DNA of 64,000 nt from Choristoneura fumiferana (GCF_025370935.1 NC_133501.1:5577173-5641172), one strand, 5' to 3'. Shown: positions 20,550 to 32,696, numbered from the stretch's first letter. The notes: a model not told the origin generated them from the sequence alone. Numbers and translations are program-made.

Positions 20550-21905
20550 GTATAGCATACGAGACATATCTAAAGAGAAAGTATCGCCACTACATTTTAA
20601 GTATTTATTTTGCTAAAACATACAATTACACAAACACACAACACAGTAACAGTTGATACAAATTTTCATGTCAGTAGTGCAAATTACATGAATGCATAAT
20701 AATAATATTTAAATTTACAATATACTCGTAAACTAAATTCGTCAATGATCACGACAATAATAATTAAATGAATGAATTAACCAGGAAATGATATTAAATA
20801 TTAGTATGGGACTTAAAATTAAAATAAATTAAATATAAACAATTGGTAACCTGTCAGATATTCATATTCGAGTACAGGAAAAAATTGGTGGTCACAATCT
20901 AAATAGCAAATATCAATTATAAACTCTGTCAAAATATTCCTTTAAGGGGTAAAATGGTCTGCTTAGCAAATATAACTTTATTTTTTTGTGTATTCATTCA
21001 AATTATTGCATTGATTGATGTCGTTATTTAAAAAAAATAAAAATTCTTAACCCATTGTAATCGATGCTCCTTTTTGTATTTTTATTTTTTTTACAGCTGG
21101 GTAGTAATATATCCATAATATTTCACAAAGCATGAGGCCTATTATTTTTTTAATGAAAATGCTTATAAGTAAAAAAAGACAGAAGACAGTTATTCACATT
21201 CACAAAGACACACAGATACAACAAAATTTAAAAATAACAATAAATTAAAAAAATTAAAATACACATACACGATTAGAGTAGATAGATATAGTGCAATGAC
21301 GTTCATTATTTTTCATCACACTTGCTCGTAAACAGTGTCGTAACATGCAGACTACCTTGGTTGCAACACTTGCAACCCCCCAAGGCGGGAGGGCGGCGGG
21401 GAGCTGGCGCTGCCAAGAGCGCAATTAGCGGTACCGGCATTTTTTGAAAAAATGTTAGTTTTTCTTTTACAAATACAATTTTACTCGCAAATGTGATAAA
21501 AAACATTGTATGTCGCACGGGCGGTACTAGAATTACGAACATCGACTTATTAAAGCCCTCAGTCTTCGACTTCGGGCTTATAATAGACTCTCGTTCGTAA
21601 TTCCTTATTTACCGCCCTTAAGACACAATGTACTATTATGTTTTACAGACAGTGTCTCTCTCAATAATTGTTAGTGCCTTCTTTTGCAGAACAAGAATTT
21701 GTTTTTATATGAACACTACTCCTCCAAACCTCCAAACCGTAACTAAGAATGCTTTCAAAATGCGCAAAGCAAAACCTTAGTCTTATAACTAACTTGAAAT
21801 AAACTATAAATATAAAACTACGGCTGCTTTCTCTACACTCCACGAACTCACAATTCACAACAGAATGGCAGCAGTAATAAGTTTTTGGTAAAAAAATCAT
21901 TTATA
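20550..21905. other. Intergenic, AT-rich, no gene recognised
   Basis: Several short ORFs occur on both strands but none shows splice sites or domains. TACCGCCCTTAAGACACAATG and CATTGTATGTCGCACGGGCGG around 21500-21630 suggest a small inverted element. Confidence 0.4.
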
Positions 21906-21909
21906 ATAC

Positions 21910-22160
21910 AAGCTTTTTTTTGACTGTACTTGTATTGTCACCAAGTTTCAAGGCGATGTCATTAACTGTTCGATTGGCTGGACCACCAGGATGTCACTAC
22001 CAGATCATTGTATTGTCACGCAATTTACATAAGTCTGTGCATAAGTATACCAAATTTTAAGTCAATCCAACTACTGGAAGTTGGTCAAATTAACTTGCAA
22101 GATTTGATTACAGACACACAGACAACGGGACAGGTAAAACTAAATAAAAGCTTGTAAAAA
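21910..22160 (+). repeat. R3 repeat
   Basis: Starts CAAGCTTTTTTTTGACTG and ends ACAACGGGACAGGTAAAAC...AATAAAAGCTTGTAAA, with AAGCTT-type words at both ends. A second copy is at 63148-63449, and pieces occur at 2232 and 50808. Confidence 0.7.
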
Positions 22161-22230
22161 AAAAGGAGGGAACCAACTGGCCTTTACTCGTACACATTGA
22201 GGAGATAATGTCTAAGCAAACGTCAACTTT

Positions 22231-22679
22231 TTAAGGGGCTACCCGAGGTTTTCATCTATTTTTAACAAGTTTTGAATCGTATCTCCTACTTTTGCACTAC
22301 AGATAGAATTAAAATTCAAACGGCTATCGGTTCTTCAATCTTTTATTTGATTTTGGAAAAATGAATACTTAATTTTGTATGTTTTTTTTAAACAATGTCT
22401 AAAAAAAGACTTATTCCGTATCTCTATTGACGTGAAAGATTTAACATATATACGAAATCTACATATTTGGGTTCGTCTTTGACGTCTCTTAAAACGTGTC
22501 GAGGGTTTTCATTTGAAAACCAGTTGTCTTGGCCTAAAATTTTTCAACTTTGTTACCAGATATCTCGAAGACAACTTTGAAGTAAATATGGGATACTATA
22601 TTGCTTAAAGCCGCTACAAAAAACATTAGGAAACTAAGGAATTCAGATCGAAGGTCATTGGGGCTTGGGATCCCCTTAA
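22231..22679. mobile_element. TTAA-flanked MITE (piggyBac-like), copy 1
   Basis: TTAA|GGGGCTACCCGAGG at the left and GGGATCCCC|TTAA at the right. The body matches 53386-53895 (TTTGAATCGTATC, CGGCTATCGGTTCTTCAATC, GGATACTATATTGCTTAAAG). A tail-only copy is at 60309-60379. Confidence 0.75.
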
Positions 22680-22719
22680 ACACTGGCATAAAATTGGACG
22701 CGGTGTCAGTCTACTTATT

Positions 22720-25700
22720 TCAAAAATAAGTATACATATTCGAGATCGATATCTCATAGTGATGATGAATTGTCCTAAGAATTGTACAAGGTTTTTGATA
22801 CACTTTGTAAACCAAGAATAAAAACATTAAAATAATGCTTATTATACCAAGAGCATAAAGTACATTCTTAATCGTAATGTATTTCTTGCGCTTTTTCTTT
22901 CGACGTCGCTTATTTTGTTTAATTGATTCCGTTATCAAATTTATGTCTACCTCTTCATTGTTCACATCTCTCTTTATTTCTTTGATAATTGCAATTTTAT
23001 TATCTACCGTTTCACCTCCAATAGAGTTAACGTCTGATACTTCTTGATTTTTGTTATTACAAATTTTATTGGTTATTTTTGCATCTTTTTCGTGTACAAA
23101 TTCAATAGTATCCTCTTCAGCCGTATTTGTTGATTTTTCTGCATTCTTCGATTCCTCACTCGTTTCATCATTGTTAATTGTGTTATTTTCTAGTTCAGTA
23201 ACTTCTTTGGCTTTATTAGGACTTTCAACAACTTTTTCAGTTTCTAGAGCGTGTTTAGTTAGCGATTGTTGACATTTTTCGTCCGTATGCGCCGTGACAT
23301 TAGATGTTAGGTGATTTGTATTTGTTTTATTGTCAGTATTCACAAGGTCATTTTCCTTGTTTAAATCATCTTTTTTGCTTATTTCCTTCATGTTTGTTTG
23401 AACATTAGTTACATTGGGCTCTTCTCGATTCCCCTTTAACTGTGAAAAGTCGTCAACCGTTTCATTAATATTTTCTGTTGATCTGTTTGGCGACTTTTGA
23501 TGATCATTCACTTCAGTATCTTTTGATTCAGTTACCTCTTGTTTTAAATTATACTCTGCGTTGACTGTACTTGAATTTCCAACAGATGTTTCAGCATCTA
23601 GATTATTAGTTGTGGTTTTATCTATATAATTTCTTCCGCTTTCTATGTTAGGCTCAATTTTATCTTTAATACAGCTTACGCTTCGTTTACTCACTTTTTC
23701 CTCCGGTTCTGTTGTTTCAATTATGTGTGTCTCCACAATCAACATTTGTTCTGTGATTTCATAATACACTACAGTAGACTCAGTAGCTTTATTTTCAGTA
23801 TTCTCTTGGACATTTTGTTCAACTTTTAAATCTCCCTCATTCGTAACTTTTTTATTACTTTCGAATTCGAGTAACTCAGGATCGTTTTCTTTGTCTCTTT
23901 TGTAATTTTTGTTTTTAATTGTAGTGGTTAGTTTCGAAGTACCAGTTTGTTTTGCTTCGTTTTCCGATTTATCTTCATTTTTATTTCTTTTCGCTTCCAA
24001 TGATGTAACGACTTCTATATTTATACTTTCTCTTTCGTTACATAAACTTACACTAGTAAGTGTTACAGTAGTTGTTTTGACGTCTTCATCATGAGTCATG
24101 CCATTTAATGTTTGATTTTCTTTTTGTTCTACGCTAGCATAATTTGTTTCTTCAAGAACGTCGAGAATTGTATTTTCCTTTCTATTTTCTATAATGATTG
24201 GTGCTTCAACTACAATTTGTTCGATTTCAACAGTATTGTTAATATTATGTGCATCAATGGACATTTTAATAGAAATTGGTTCTTCGCTTTTATCATTTTC
24301 CCGATCAACCCAACTCCCTTTATTCTTTTTATTCCTTGCACTTACAATAGTGTTTTCAAGGTGTTGATCATTAATTGTAGTTACAAATGTTTTATTTATA
24401 CTATTTATCATACTATTCTCTAGTTCGTCTTTAATAATCATCGCTGTTTTATCCCCCTCGCATTTTTTTCTAGATGAAGGCTCACCGATGTTATTTTTAT
24501 TATCTTCAAGTATTGTATCTTCAGTTAAGAGATCAGTTTCATTGTTTGCATGATTCATTTTATTGTCAGTTTTTGCATGTGGTTCAGAAATATCAATTAA
24601 ATTAAGCTTTTCTTCAGTGCTAGGTTTAATCGTTATTTTCATTTCAGCGTTTGATGTTTTTTCATTCTCAATTGTTTTATTTTCGAGTGATTTAGTAACT
24701 ATTCTATTTGCATCTTCGTTACTTGCACTTGAGCATGTAATAGATTTTTCAGAATCTTGCAATAATGCATTAATAATGATAATTTTATCATCTCTGTCAG
24801 TTTCCGCAGCACGATCATTAATATCTTCGTCGGTAAGAACTATATTTTCGTCTGTGTCCCATTTATTGATATTTTGTGCTGCAATAAGTAAGGCAGATGA
24901 TTGTGCAATAGGTTTATCATTTTCATTATTTAAGTCGATAATATCACACTGAATGTGGACGGGGTTTGTTTTAGCTACATTATCTTCAATTGTTACATTT
25001 CTTGTTGAAGTTTCAAAAACTAAATTGTTGTCATTGTTCGCAAGGTCACTTTTATTATCAACTTTGATACAGGTTTCAGAAATATTAAGTAAATCGGGTT
25101 TTTTTCCGACAGCTGGAGTAATCTCTGTGATGGCTTCTTTATACTCAATTGGTTTATTTTCTAGCGATTCAACAACTTTTCCGCTTGCATTTTTGTTACT
25201 TGCACTTGGGCATGTAAAAGATTTTTCAGTATCTTGAACATTAACCATGTTCATAATTATTTCATTTCTTTCACTTTCACTGACAATTTTATGAACATAT
25301 TCGACAGCGCTTAAATATTTTTCCTTATTGTTACTTTCTTTACCCGCTTCTACAGAATTTTTAACAAAAATTTGTTCTCTGATTTTATTATTTTCCCTGT
25401 GAGAATCAGTGTTGTCACAATCAGCGTGAACTTGGTTTGATTTAGCTATATCATCATCGTTTTTTGACATTTCTGCATTATCAATCGTTTCTTTTCCCAG
25501 TGATTGGACAACTTTTTCATTTGCATCGCCGTTAGATATACTTGAGCATCTAAAAGCTTTTTGAGTGTCTTTAGTATCAACCATGCTCATATTTGGTTTA
25601 TTTCTTTCAGTTTTTACGAATGTTTCGTTAAAATTTTCAACAGCTTTATCAACTTTATCCGCAGCGTAATAACTATCAACATTATACGCTTCCATACGTA

Positions 25701-25801
25701 ATTTAACTGTTGCATTTTCTGTGTCATTAACATTTCTTCCTTTTTTACGTTTTTTGAAACGTTTTTTGCTTTTTCTTGCAACTTTCTCGGACGTACTCGA
25801 G
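22720..25801 (-). CDS. Large repetitive charged protein with C-terminal membrane segment
   Basis: One long exon is read from an acceptor (GATTTTAG|CTCGAG, first base 25801) through ATG 25695 to TGA 22720-22722, about 1,026 codons. It opens with a basic stretch (KKRFKKRKKGRN) before M25695. From that Met the protein has degenerate internal repeats (DTQKAFRCSSISNGDAN, DTEKSFTCPSASNKNAS, DSEKSITCSSASNEDAN at residues 43, 155 and 314). It then has long N/E/K/T-rich sequence, a basic cluster KRRRKKKRKK (about 928-937) and a hydrophobic segment at about 944-966 (VLYALGIISIILMFLFLVY), ending in a 25-residue tail. It looks like a tail-anchored or nuclear-envelope-type membrane protein. No known family was recognised. 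Whether it begins at M25695 or is the second exon of the gene at 29113 is unclear. Confidence 0.7.
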
Positions 25802-25943
25802 CTAAAATCATTAAATTATGTTTATTTACTTTTGCAATCACAATAGCAATTTAAGCAACTGGTGTATGTTAAACAACTAGTAAAGAATAGTAGATTAGTG
25901 TAATTAGTTGATTCACACGCCTCCGCAACAGCCCGTATCAAGT

Positions 25944-26590
25944 TAGGGTTGCCAAACGTCAGGATTTGTCCGGACATGTCCGGATTTTTGAGCGTTTGTC
26001 AGGATTACGGCCGGCCTTATCAAGTGTCTGGAATTTTTGAACTGAACTCATTGAAAAAAAAATTCATGATACATTAATTACATCGTTTTTTATGAGTGAA
26101 ATGATAAATTCTATGTTATTTGGTTTCAATTTTTAAGCAAAGCGTGAAGACCAAAACGTTGCACACTTTAACGCAAGAAGTTATAATTATCATTCATTTG
26201 TTGTTTTTTGGCCAAAAAAATCAACTAGTAAATATATCAAAAACATGAATATAGTGTCAAACTGTTAATCGTTGAGATTACACGTAATTTATATCATTTT
26301 CACAAAACACTTAGTTACAAAGTGCAAATTTAGACTTATTTCGTCATTTCAGTAAACTAAGTTGCAAGAATCAGCAAGTTCACAAAAAAGTTTGGATAAT
26401 TTTCGTGTCAAAATGGATGTGTCGTGGCCTAACATAGCGCAGCGCCACAACGTGCTGTTCAACCTACGTCAAATCTCTGTTACAAGAAATGTCAGAACTT
26501 ATAGGGTGATGTCAGGACTTTTAATTTTTTTATATGACATGACAATAATAATGATATTACCAATAAATGAGTATGAGTATGGCAACCCTA
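25944..26590. mobile_element. Decayed DNA transposon with TTAGGGTTGCCA ends
   Basis: TTAGGGTTGCCAAACG at the left and TATGGCAACCCTAG at the right are inverted. Between them are TGTCCGGACATGTCCGG and short broken reading frames. hAT-like by the look of the ends, but no 8-bp duplication was confirmed. Confidence 0.45.
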
Positions 26591-27012
26591 GTAACAATGG
26601 AATCGAAGGCCAGGAGATATTTTAAAGAATACAATATGGAACTTACTTCGGCATGTTGTCATCAACTCTACAAGGTCCTCCACCGTGCAGGGCTGGAAGC
26701 GTAGACAGATATATTAAATAAAATCTTTAATTAAATAGGAAAGTGTGTGTGTTATGTGTGCATCGTAGAAAGTTCCCTTAGCATATATACCAAATGTTAC
26801 AGTTACATAATGTTATAGTTAGTGTGTTAGTATGATGATGGTGAGGTGGTGGTCCCACAGATTATAATCCAATATCGTGTACGAAGTCGCGGGCAAAAGA
26901 AACACGTAGGTACTTTAACGTTTTCTGGAATTCTACCCCTGAATGAAACAAGACACAACTGACTGATATGTGAAACAAGAGTTCAAAGTTTGTATGAATT
27001 ATGATTATTCAA

Positions 27013-27148
27013 AGTCAGTCACAGTCGAAGTCAAAATATCTTTATTCAATTTAGGCTATAACAAGCACTTATGAATGTAAAAAAAATCTACCACCGATTC
27101 GGAAAAACCTCTGTTGAGAAGAATCCGGCAAGAAACTCAACGAGGTAT
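27013..27148 (+). repeat. R5 SINE-like repeat
   Basis: AGTCAAAATATCTTTATTC to GGCAAGAAACTCAACGAGG, as at 16757 and 53074. Confidence 0.8.
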
Positions 27149-27453
27149 TATTATGTATGATCGAGGTCGATTTTTTAGTTCCAATACCACTTTCACCATC
27201 ACCAGCACCATCTGTCTAAAATAACGGCTGTCTGTCTTCCACATAATGCTCCGAAAAATAATCAAAACAGGAAAAAAAGGATTGTAGAAAGTATATCTAT
27301 GTTACCCCGAATTTAACGCGAGCGAAGCCGCGGGCAAAATCTAGTATCATAAGCATATGCCAAATGTTAAAATTACATCACCATCATCATCATCATTTAT
27401 CATCATCTGTGGGACGTCCACCTTGGTGGACGACAGTTAGGTTAGGTTATTAA

Positions 27454-27526
27454 GGGGCTGTTTCACTACCCATTCATTTATTTTATTTGACGGATAAATT
27501 TAATCAATGCATGGTGAAACAGGGGC
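27454..27526. mobile_element. PIF/Harbinger-like MITE, TAA-flanked (short copy)
   Basis: GGGGCTGTTTCACTACCC...ATGGTGAAACAGGGGC between TAA and TAA. Longer copies are at 43416-43556 and 58831-58972. Confidence 0.65.
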
Positions 27527-27530
27527 TAAA

Positions 27531-27742
27531 TGTTGTTTCCACCAATAATGTGCGAGGATGTGTTGCGAGCCATGTGTTATCATTAACCAATAGATACGCT
27601 TCATTTACACATCCTCGCACAGCACATCTCTGATGGAAACAACTGAGCGGAGGGAGGCGAGGTAAATGAAGCGTTTCTATTGGTTAATGAAAAACATATT
27701 CCTCGCAACACATCCTCGCACATCTCTAGTGGAAACGCTGCT
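27531..27742. mobile_element. Palindromic MITE (TGTGCGAGGATGTG family)
   Basis: TGTTGTTTCCACCAATAATG followed by TGCGAGGATGTGTTGCGAG mirrors CTCGCAACACATCCTCGCAC...AGTGGAAACGCTGC. Two further internal arms carry GCTTCATTTACACATCCTCG and AGGTAAATGAAGCG. No ORF. Confidence 0.65.
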
Positions 27743-27897
27743 TAACTCGCTGACGTTCGCGATTGCATTCACCGTCTCTTTTTACCTGCACCTAAGACCG
27801 TATGACAGAAAGAATCTGGTGAAAACGATTGCATTTTCAAGTTAGACAGTGGGTAAGGCCTCTGGTTCAGTACTAGTAAAGCATACCAAGGACATAC

Positions 27898-29113
27898 CTG
27901 ACGACTCGGCTTGGATCGCTGTGTCCGCGTCACCATTTATTTCTTGTTCAGCGATTGTCAGCGTATTATTATACATTTTATCATCTTCTACATTATTCGC
28001 TATATCATGATCATTTTCGTTACTTGTATCATTTTTTTCACAGACTACTTCCAATTCTAATTCAGGAAAAAGCTCGCTATTAGATTTTGGCGTTATATTG
28101 GTATCTTCTGTTATACAATATGATTCTAAACTGGCATTTTTTGTATTATTTTTTGTTTGATCAACTTTTTTAAGGTCATTCGAAATAAGATCAGTTATAG
28201 GCACGCTTGATTTTGAAAGATCATGTTTCGATACTTCTTTTCTGTTTCCTGTATTTACTGTTTCTTCAGCGGGTTCAATAGGCTCTAATAGAACCATACC
28301 GGAATCTTTTTCGTCACAAGCGTTACAACTTTCATTTTTCGGTTCTTCGTTAATTTCAATGTGACACTTTTCACTGTTTACTGATTCTTCCATTTTTGAA
28401 GTATTATATTCAATTATTTCATCTTCCATTAAATTATTTTTGTTATAATCTCTTTCATTTTGTATATGACTTACTTCACTAATTACGTCCTGTGGTTCAT
28501 AATTCAAATCAGACCTTTGATCCTTTAATTTTTCAGTCAAGCAATTAATTTCTGCAGTAGCTTCGCTTGTTACTTTTGGAGCTTTATTGTTATCATCACT
28601 AGATTTTTTTTCAGTTTCAGTTACTTCAGAAACTAGTTTGTTCTTTATTTGTTCTTCTTCACTGTCTATTTTAGACTCAACCTCTCCCAATACGGTCCCA
28701 GTTTGCAATTGTTCCATATCCTCTGTTTTATTTACACTCATACTCTGTTCTTTCACTGGACTTTCAACAAAAAGTTCATCCACAGTTCTCAACACTTCCT
28801 TTGTGTTACACAATTTGTTTTCCTCTTCGTTCTCACCATTAGACATTACTTCAGCCACATCTTTGTCATATTCGTGCACGATATCATCAACGTTATACTT
28901 TTCAAAATGGCGGTGCATCTCGTAATGATAGACGTCATGTTTGTTAGGAAAAATGAAGCCGCAGACGCAATATAGAGTTACTTTCTTGGCACCTGGAGAA
29001 CATTTCTCAAAATGCTGTAGCAGGGCTGGTTGTTCGAAACATTCTCCGCACACGTGACACTTGTAGGCTATAGTTACTTCAGTTTCGACTATAGCTTTAT
29101 CTTCTTCATGCAT
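27898..29113 (-). CDS. Zinc-finger-like protein exon with acidic tail
   Basis: From ATG 29113 the frame encodes two zinc-binding-like motifs: C19-x2-C22-x11-H34-x3-C38 and C49-x1-C51-x11-H63-x3-H67. About 330 residues rich in E, N, K and S follow. A consensus donor (TCAG|GTATGTCC) lies at 27898/27897; without splicing the frame would run into a stop at 27842. It ends in phase 1, whereas the exon at 25801 needs two preceding bases, so direct joining does not keep frame. A small unseen exon or a separate gene must be assumed. Both exons have the same charged composition and strand, which favours one gene. The first finger ends in C, not H, and the second has CxC, so these are non-standard fingers. 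Function unknown. Confidence 0.65.
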
Positions 29114-29290
29114 AGCGTCGTTTGTATTTTATCTAGTAAGCTATACTACTTCAGTTTCAAGCACAGCTTTTTTTTTATCATAGCTGCATATGCATCTTAT
29201 CTAGTAGCTACAGTGACTTCTGTTTCAGTTATATTTATATCTTAATTTACTTCATTTATAGTGTCATCTGCATCTTCGTTGTATTTTTTT
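29114..29290 (-). repeat. Degenerate tandem copies of the N-terminal coding segment
   Basis: Read on the minus strand, CTTGAAACTGAAGTAG...TAGCTTACTAGATAA and ACTGAAACAGAAGTCACTG...TAGCTACTAGATAA repeat the coding words GTCGAAACTGAAGTAACT...ATAGCCTACAAG at the start of the 29113 ORF, but with stops. They look like decayed upstream duplicates of the segment encoding KAIVETEVTIAYK. Confidence 0.55.
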
Positions 29291-29584
29291 TATTACTTGT
29301 ATGACTGTACAAGGTTGTATCTGGATCTAATCAATAAAAGAACTTTCTTTTAGAGAACTGGTATGCCTGATAGGCACAGCATTTTATTTCGATTAAAAAC
29401 GAAATTCCCACGGGACGCAAACAGATTATATTCCGGAACGGGCAAGACCTGTAACAAGAAAAACATGCTAGAGTACCTCCTATATCGCACCTCGCTAAAA
29501 CGACCGCATCATACCTGCCGCATTACAGATATGATGCATTATCGATTTACCATCTTATTTTATCGGAGAAGTTCGTATTTTTTC

Positions 29585-29793
29585 ATATCATGGGACACTT
29601 GATTACATTTGACCTAGTCCCAAACTAAGCAAAGCTTGTACTATGGATACTAGGCAACTAGGTAGATAACATAATATTAATCATCCGAGACCCGAGAACA
29701 AACATTCGTATTATTTATACAACTATCTGCCCCGGCCGGGAAACGAACCCGGGATCTCAAGCTTCGTAGTCAGGTTCTGTTCTGTATTTATCG
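29585..29793 (-). repeat. SINE-1 copy (minus)
   Basis: Reverse B box GGGAAACGAACCCGGGATC, AAGCTTCGTAGTCAGG and CCGAGACCCGAGAACAAACA. Confidence 0.75.
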
Positions 29794-30292
29794 TGCCCTC
29801 TCATTTAACTTCACTTCAATTTTGACATTTGACACTAATTAAACTATAAGTGAAAAATCTGGAGTAGGTACGTCGAATTCAGAACACGATGAATAAAGTA
29901 CAAACTATTTTAGTTTCGTTTAGTTTTACTTGGGGCCCTAGCTTATTTTTTGCCCCAGGGCTGCTGTCTACGTCGAACTTCAGACGCTAATATCCTTGTT
30001 ATTCATGAGTTTCTGTAATATGTATAGACACATAGGTGACGTCAGCGAATCGATACAAGAGAGGCGACAACAAGGCGCCAAGTCCACCCACTAATCTAAG
30101 TAGCTACCAAAGTAACTACAAGTGACAGTGTTCATTATAGTAAAGTACGTACTCTGGGAGTTCATTGTCGAGAATACAGGAAAGATCTAAAACGTTTTCG
30201 GGAACTTTCGCGGGAAAATTATGCAAGTTCTCGTTCAGAAATATGGGAATTTTCCTTAATTGCTATGAATTATTACTGGACGTGTGTAAAAT

Positions 30293-30521
30293 GCCGTGGT
30301 GGCCGAGTGGTTTGACCTATGGCCTCTCAATCAGAGGATAGCGGGTTCAAACCCCGGCTCGCACCTCTGTGTTTGTCGAAATTCATATGCGGAATTTCAT
30401 TTGAAATTTACCACGAGCTCTACGGTGAAGGAAAACATCGTGAGGAAACCTGCACAAACCTGCGAAGCAATTTAACGGTGTGTGTGATGTTCCCAATCCG
30501 CACTGGGACCGTGTGGGAATG
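30293..30521 (+). repeat. SINE-2 copy
   Basis: GCCGTGGTGGCCGAGTGG, B box GGGTTCAAACCCC, GTGAGGAAACCTGCAC and CCCAATCCGCACTGGG. Confidence 0.8.
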
Positions 30522-30754
30522 CAAGGTTCGATTCACTCGCATAGCTGAGCTACTTTTATTCCGCAACTTATTAAAAATATGACCAGAGTTCTTTTTTTTT
30601 AATTTTCTTGTGTATTGATAAATGTTTAGAGATATAATAGTTGTCTTAGAGACAGAAATTCTGTGGGGTGTGTTTAGTTTGCAAAGTTGTGCGGTTTCAG
30701 CTCTCTGACGTCGAGAGGAGACCTGTGTCTTGCAGGCCGAGATATATTGGATGG

Positions 30755-30867
30755 TACAGTCTAGTTCATAATCTTGTGAGCAAAAATTTGATCAGAAATA
30801 TCTGAACACGCTTCTACGCCACATTTACGATCAAACTTTTGCTCACAAGTTTATGAGATCGACTGTA
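30755..30867. mobile_element. Palindromic MITE (ACAGTC ends)
   Basis: TACAGTCTAGTTCATAATC...TGTGAGCAAAAATTTGATC mirrors GATCAAACTTTTGCTCAC...GAGATCGACTGTA in 113 bp. Confidence 0.65.
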
Positions 30868-31282
30868 TCATACTAATGTATTGACAGTGACAGAGCCCAG
30901 CCCAAACTACAATCGATTTGAGTGTGGCCTTGTATATTTTACGACTCGTTCTGTCCTTGTCGCGAGGCCCAAAAAACAAAGGACAGATATCGCGTGCAGA
31001 AGGACATTCGAGAAACGTCAGTTGTCCATTACTCGTAATTAGTATCCCTATAAAAGGCAATAAACATTCAAGTCTTAGTGCAAACTGTTTTAATTAAATT
31101 AAAAGCGCCGGTAGAAGTAAGGTATTGCCACGAGAGTTGAAGTGAATGACACACGCAGCCACAACATTGTGTATCCTTGTCATCCACGAAGACGCGTGAT
31201 TTTGTCAAAATTAGCCATTAACGACATTGTAATAAGAACCACGGCACGCGTCATCGTGAATGACTACCTGTAATGACAGCAG

Positions 31283-31885
31283 GATTTTATGATTGGTTTT
31301 TTGGAGTCTTTTTGTATTTTTTATTTCAACTCCAAATTTGTTACTTTTACGGGTATCCCGTGAAACCATATCGAAAATACAAACTGAGACATGGATGCAC
31401 AGAAAAACCAGAAATATAATTTATTTTTGAAAAGGTTTCATGGGATACCCGTAAAAGTAACAAATTTGGAGTAGAAATAAAAAATACAAAAAGACTCCAA
31501 AAAAACAATCATAATTTGATTGCTTAATAGCGACATCTCTTGTCTGGGTGAGCGGTTAGTTTCGAAAGAATGTGACGTCTCTCGAGGAAACATAGATGTC
31601 ACTAGTGCTGCCGGTACTTATATATGTCGGCGGCCGATCGTAAAGCTCGCCAGATCACGAAATTCCTAGGCATATCGTGAAATAGCGCCTTTTCATGAAT
31701 TGGCTAAAGGACATCCGCCATATAACGTTCAAAACTCACCGTTTAACGATTTGTCTACTGACGTTTAGGCAGATCATGAAATTCCTAGGCACATCATGAA
31801 ACGCCACCATATTGGTTCTGGCACTTCGCCGGCCGCTCCCGCGGCACGCTCGCTTCGCTCGCTCGGCTCGTGCAATTCATAGACT
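31283..31885. repeat. Composite: hairpin repeat followed by truncated R8 element
   Basis: 31288-31365 and 31427-31520 are inverted arms sharing TTTTTGTATTTTTTATTTC, AACTCCAAATTTGTTAC and the CGGGTATCCCGTG phrase. 31628-31885 repeats the left part of 9874-10370 (CGGCCGATCGTAAAG, CCTAGGCATATCGTG, GCACGCTCGCTTCGCTCGC). Confidence 0.6.
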
Positions 31886-31889
31886 CGCG

Positions 31890-31992
31890 GAAAAACTTTC
31901 GTATTTTTAATACAAATGTCTGCCCCGACCGGTGATCGAACCCGGGATCTCTAGCTTCGTAGTCAGCAGCTTCTCAAACCACTAGGCCGTTT
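31890..31992 (-). repeat. SINE-1 fragment (minus)
   Basis: CTGCCCCGACCGGTGATCG, AACCCGGGATCTCTAGC and CTCAAACCACTAGGCCG. Confidence 0.7.
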
Positions 31993-32144
31993 ATCTATGT
32001 ATTTGTTGTATACGTGTATTTAATACACTGTACTTGTACACACTGTATTGTATGTATGTACCTATGTATGGTTAGGTTTATGTATTTTTGTTATAGCTCT
32101 AACCTAAATTGCACCACCTGATAAAATCTATTTCTTTCTTTTTT

Positions 32145-32418
32145 GACGACCAGATGGCCTAGTGGTTAGAGAACCTGACTACGAAGCTTGAGGTCCCGGG
32201 TTCGATTCCCGTGTCGGGGCAGATATTTGTATGAAAAATACGAATGTTTGTTCTCGGGTCTTGGGTGTTTAATATGTGTTTAAGTATGTATCTATCTAAA
32301 TAATTATATTTATCCGTTGCTTAGTACCCATAACACAAGCTTTGCTAAGCTTACTTTGGGACTAGGTTAATCGGTGTTAATTGTCCCGTTATATTTATTT
32401 ATTTATTTATTTACTTAT
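32145..32418 (+). repeat. SINE-1 full-length copy
   Basis: GACGACCAGATGGCCTAGTG to GTTATATTTATTTATTTATT, nearly identical to the copies at 14928 and 60459. Confidence 0.85.
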
Positions 32419-32696
32419 TTCTATCGTAAAGATTGCCTGGAAGATATCGCTCTGAAGCGATAAGGCCGCCTCTTCGCGTACCTTTGAAAATTTCTGTGTA
32501 CCGTTTTTGAATTGCTTATTACGGCGAAGGAAAACATCATGAGGAAACCTGCACACTCCAGCGAAGAAATTTAAAGCCCTCTCATTCTTGGAGGCCTGTG
32601 CCCTGCAGTGGCACGTGCCCAGATGATGATGTTGTTAGTGTTAATAATTACTGTTTCTTAATTATCTATAGATTTTAGCACGTGATTTGTGCACGG

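Noticed and set aside
21306..21900. Minus-strand ORFs of 78-79 residues
   Set aside because: No domain or splice support, and their bases overlap apparent repeat fragments.
26362..26625. 87-residue plus-strand ORF with MDVSWPNIAQRHN
   Set aside because: It sits wholly inside the element bounded by TTAGGGTTGCCA ends and has no recognised domain; likely transposon debris.
28587..28975. Plus-strand ORFs opposite the zinc-finger exon, and 23051-25237 opposite the large exon
   Set aside because: Antisense shadows of low-complexity coding sequence; serine/phenylalanine-rich composition mirrors N/E/K codons on the other strand.
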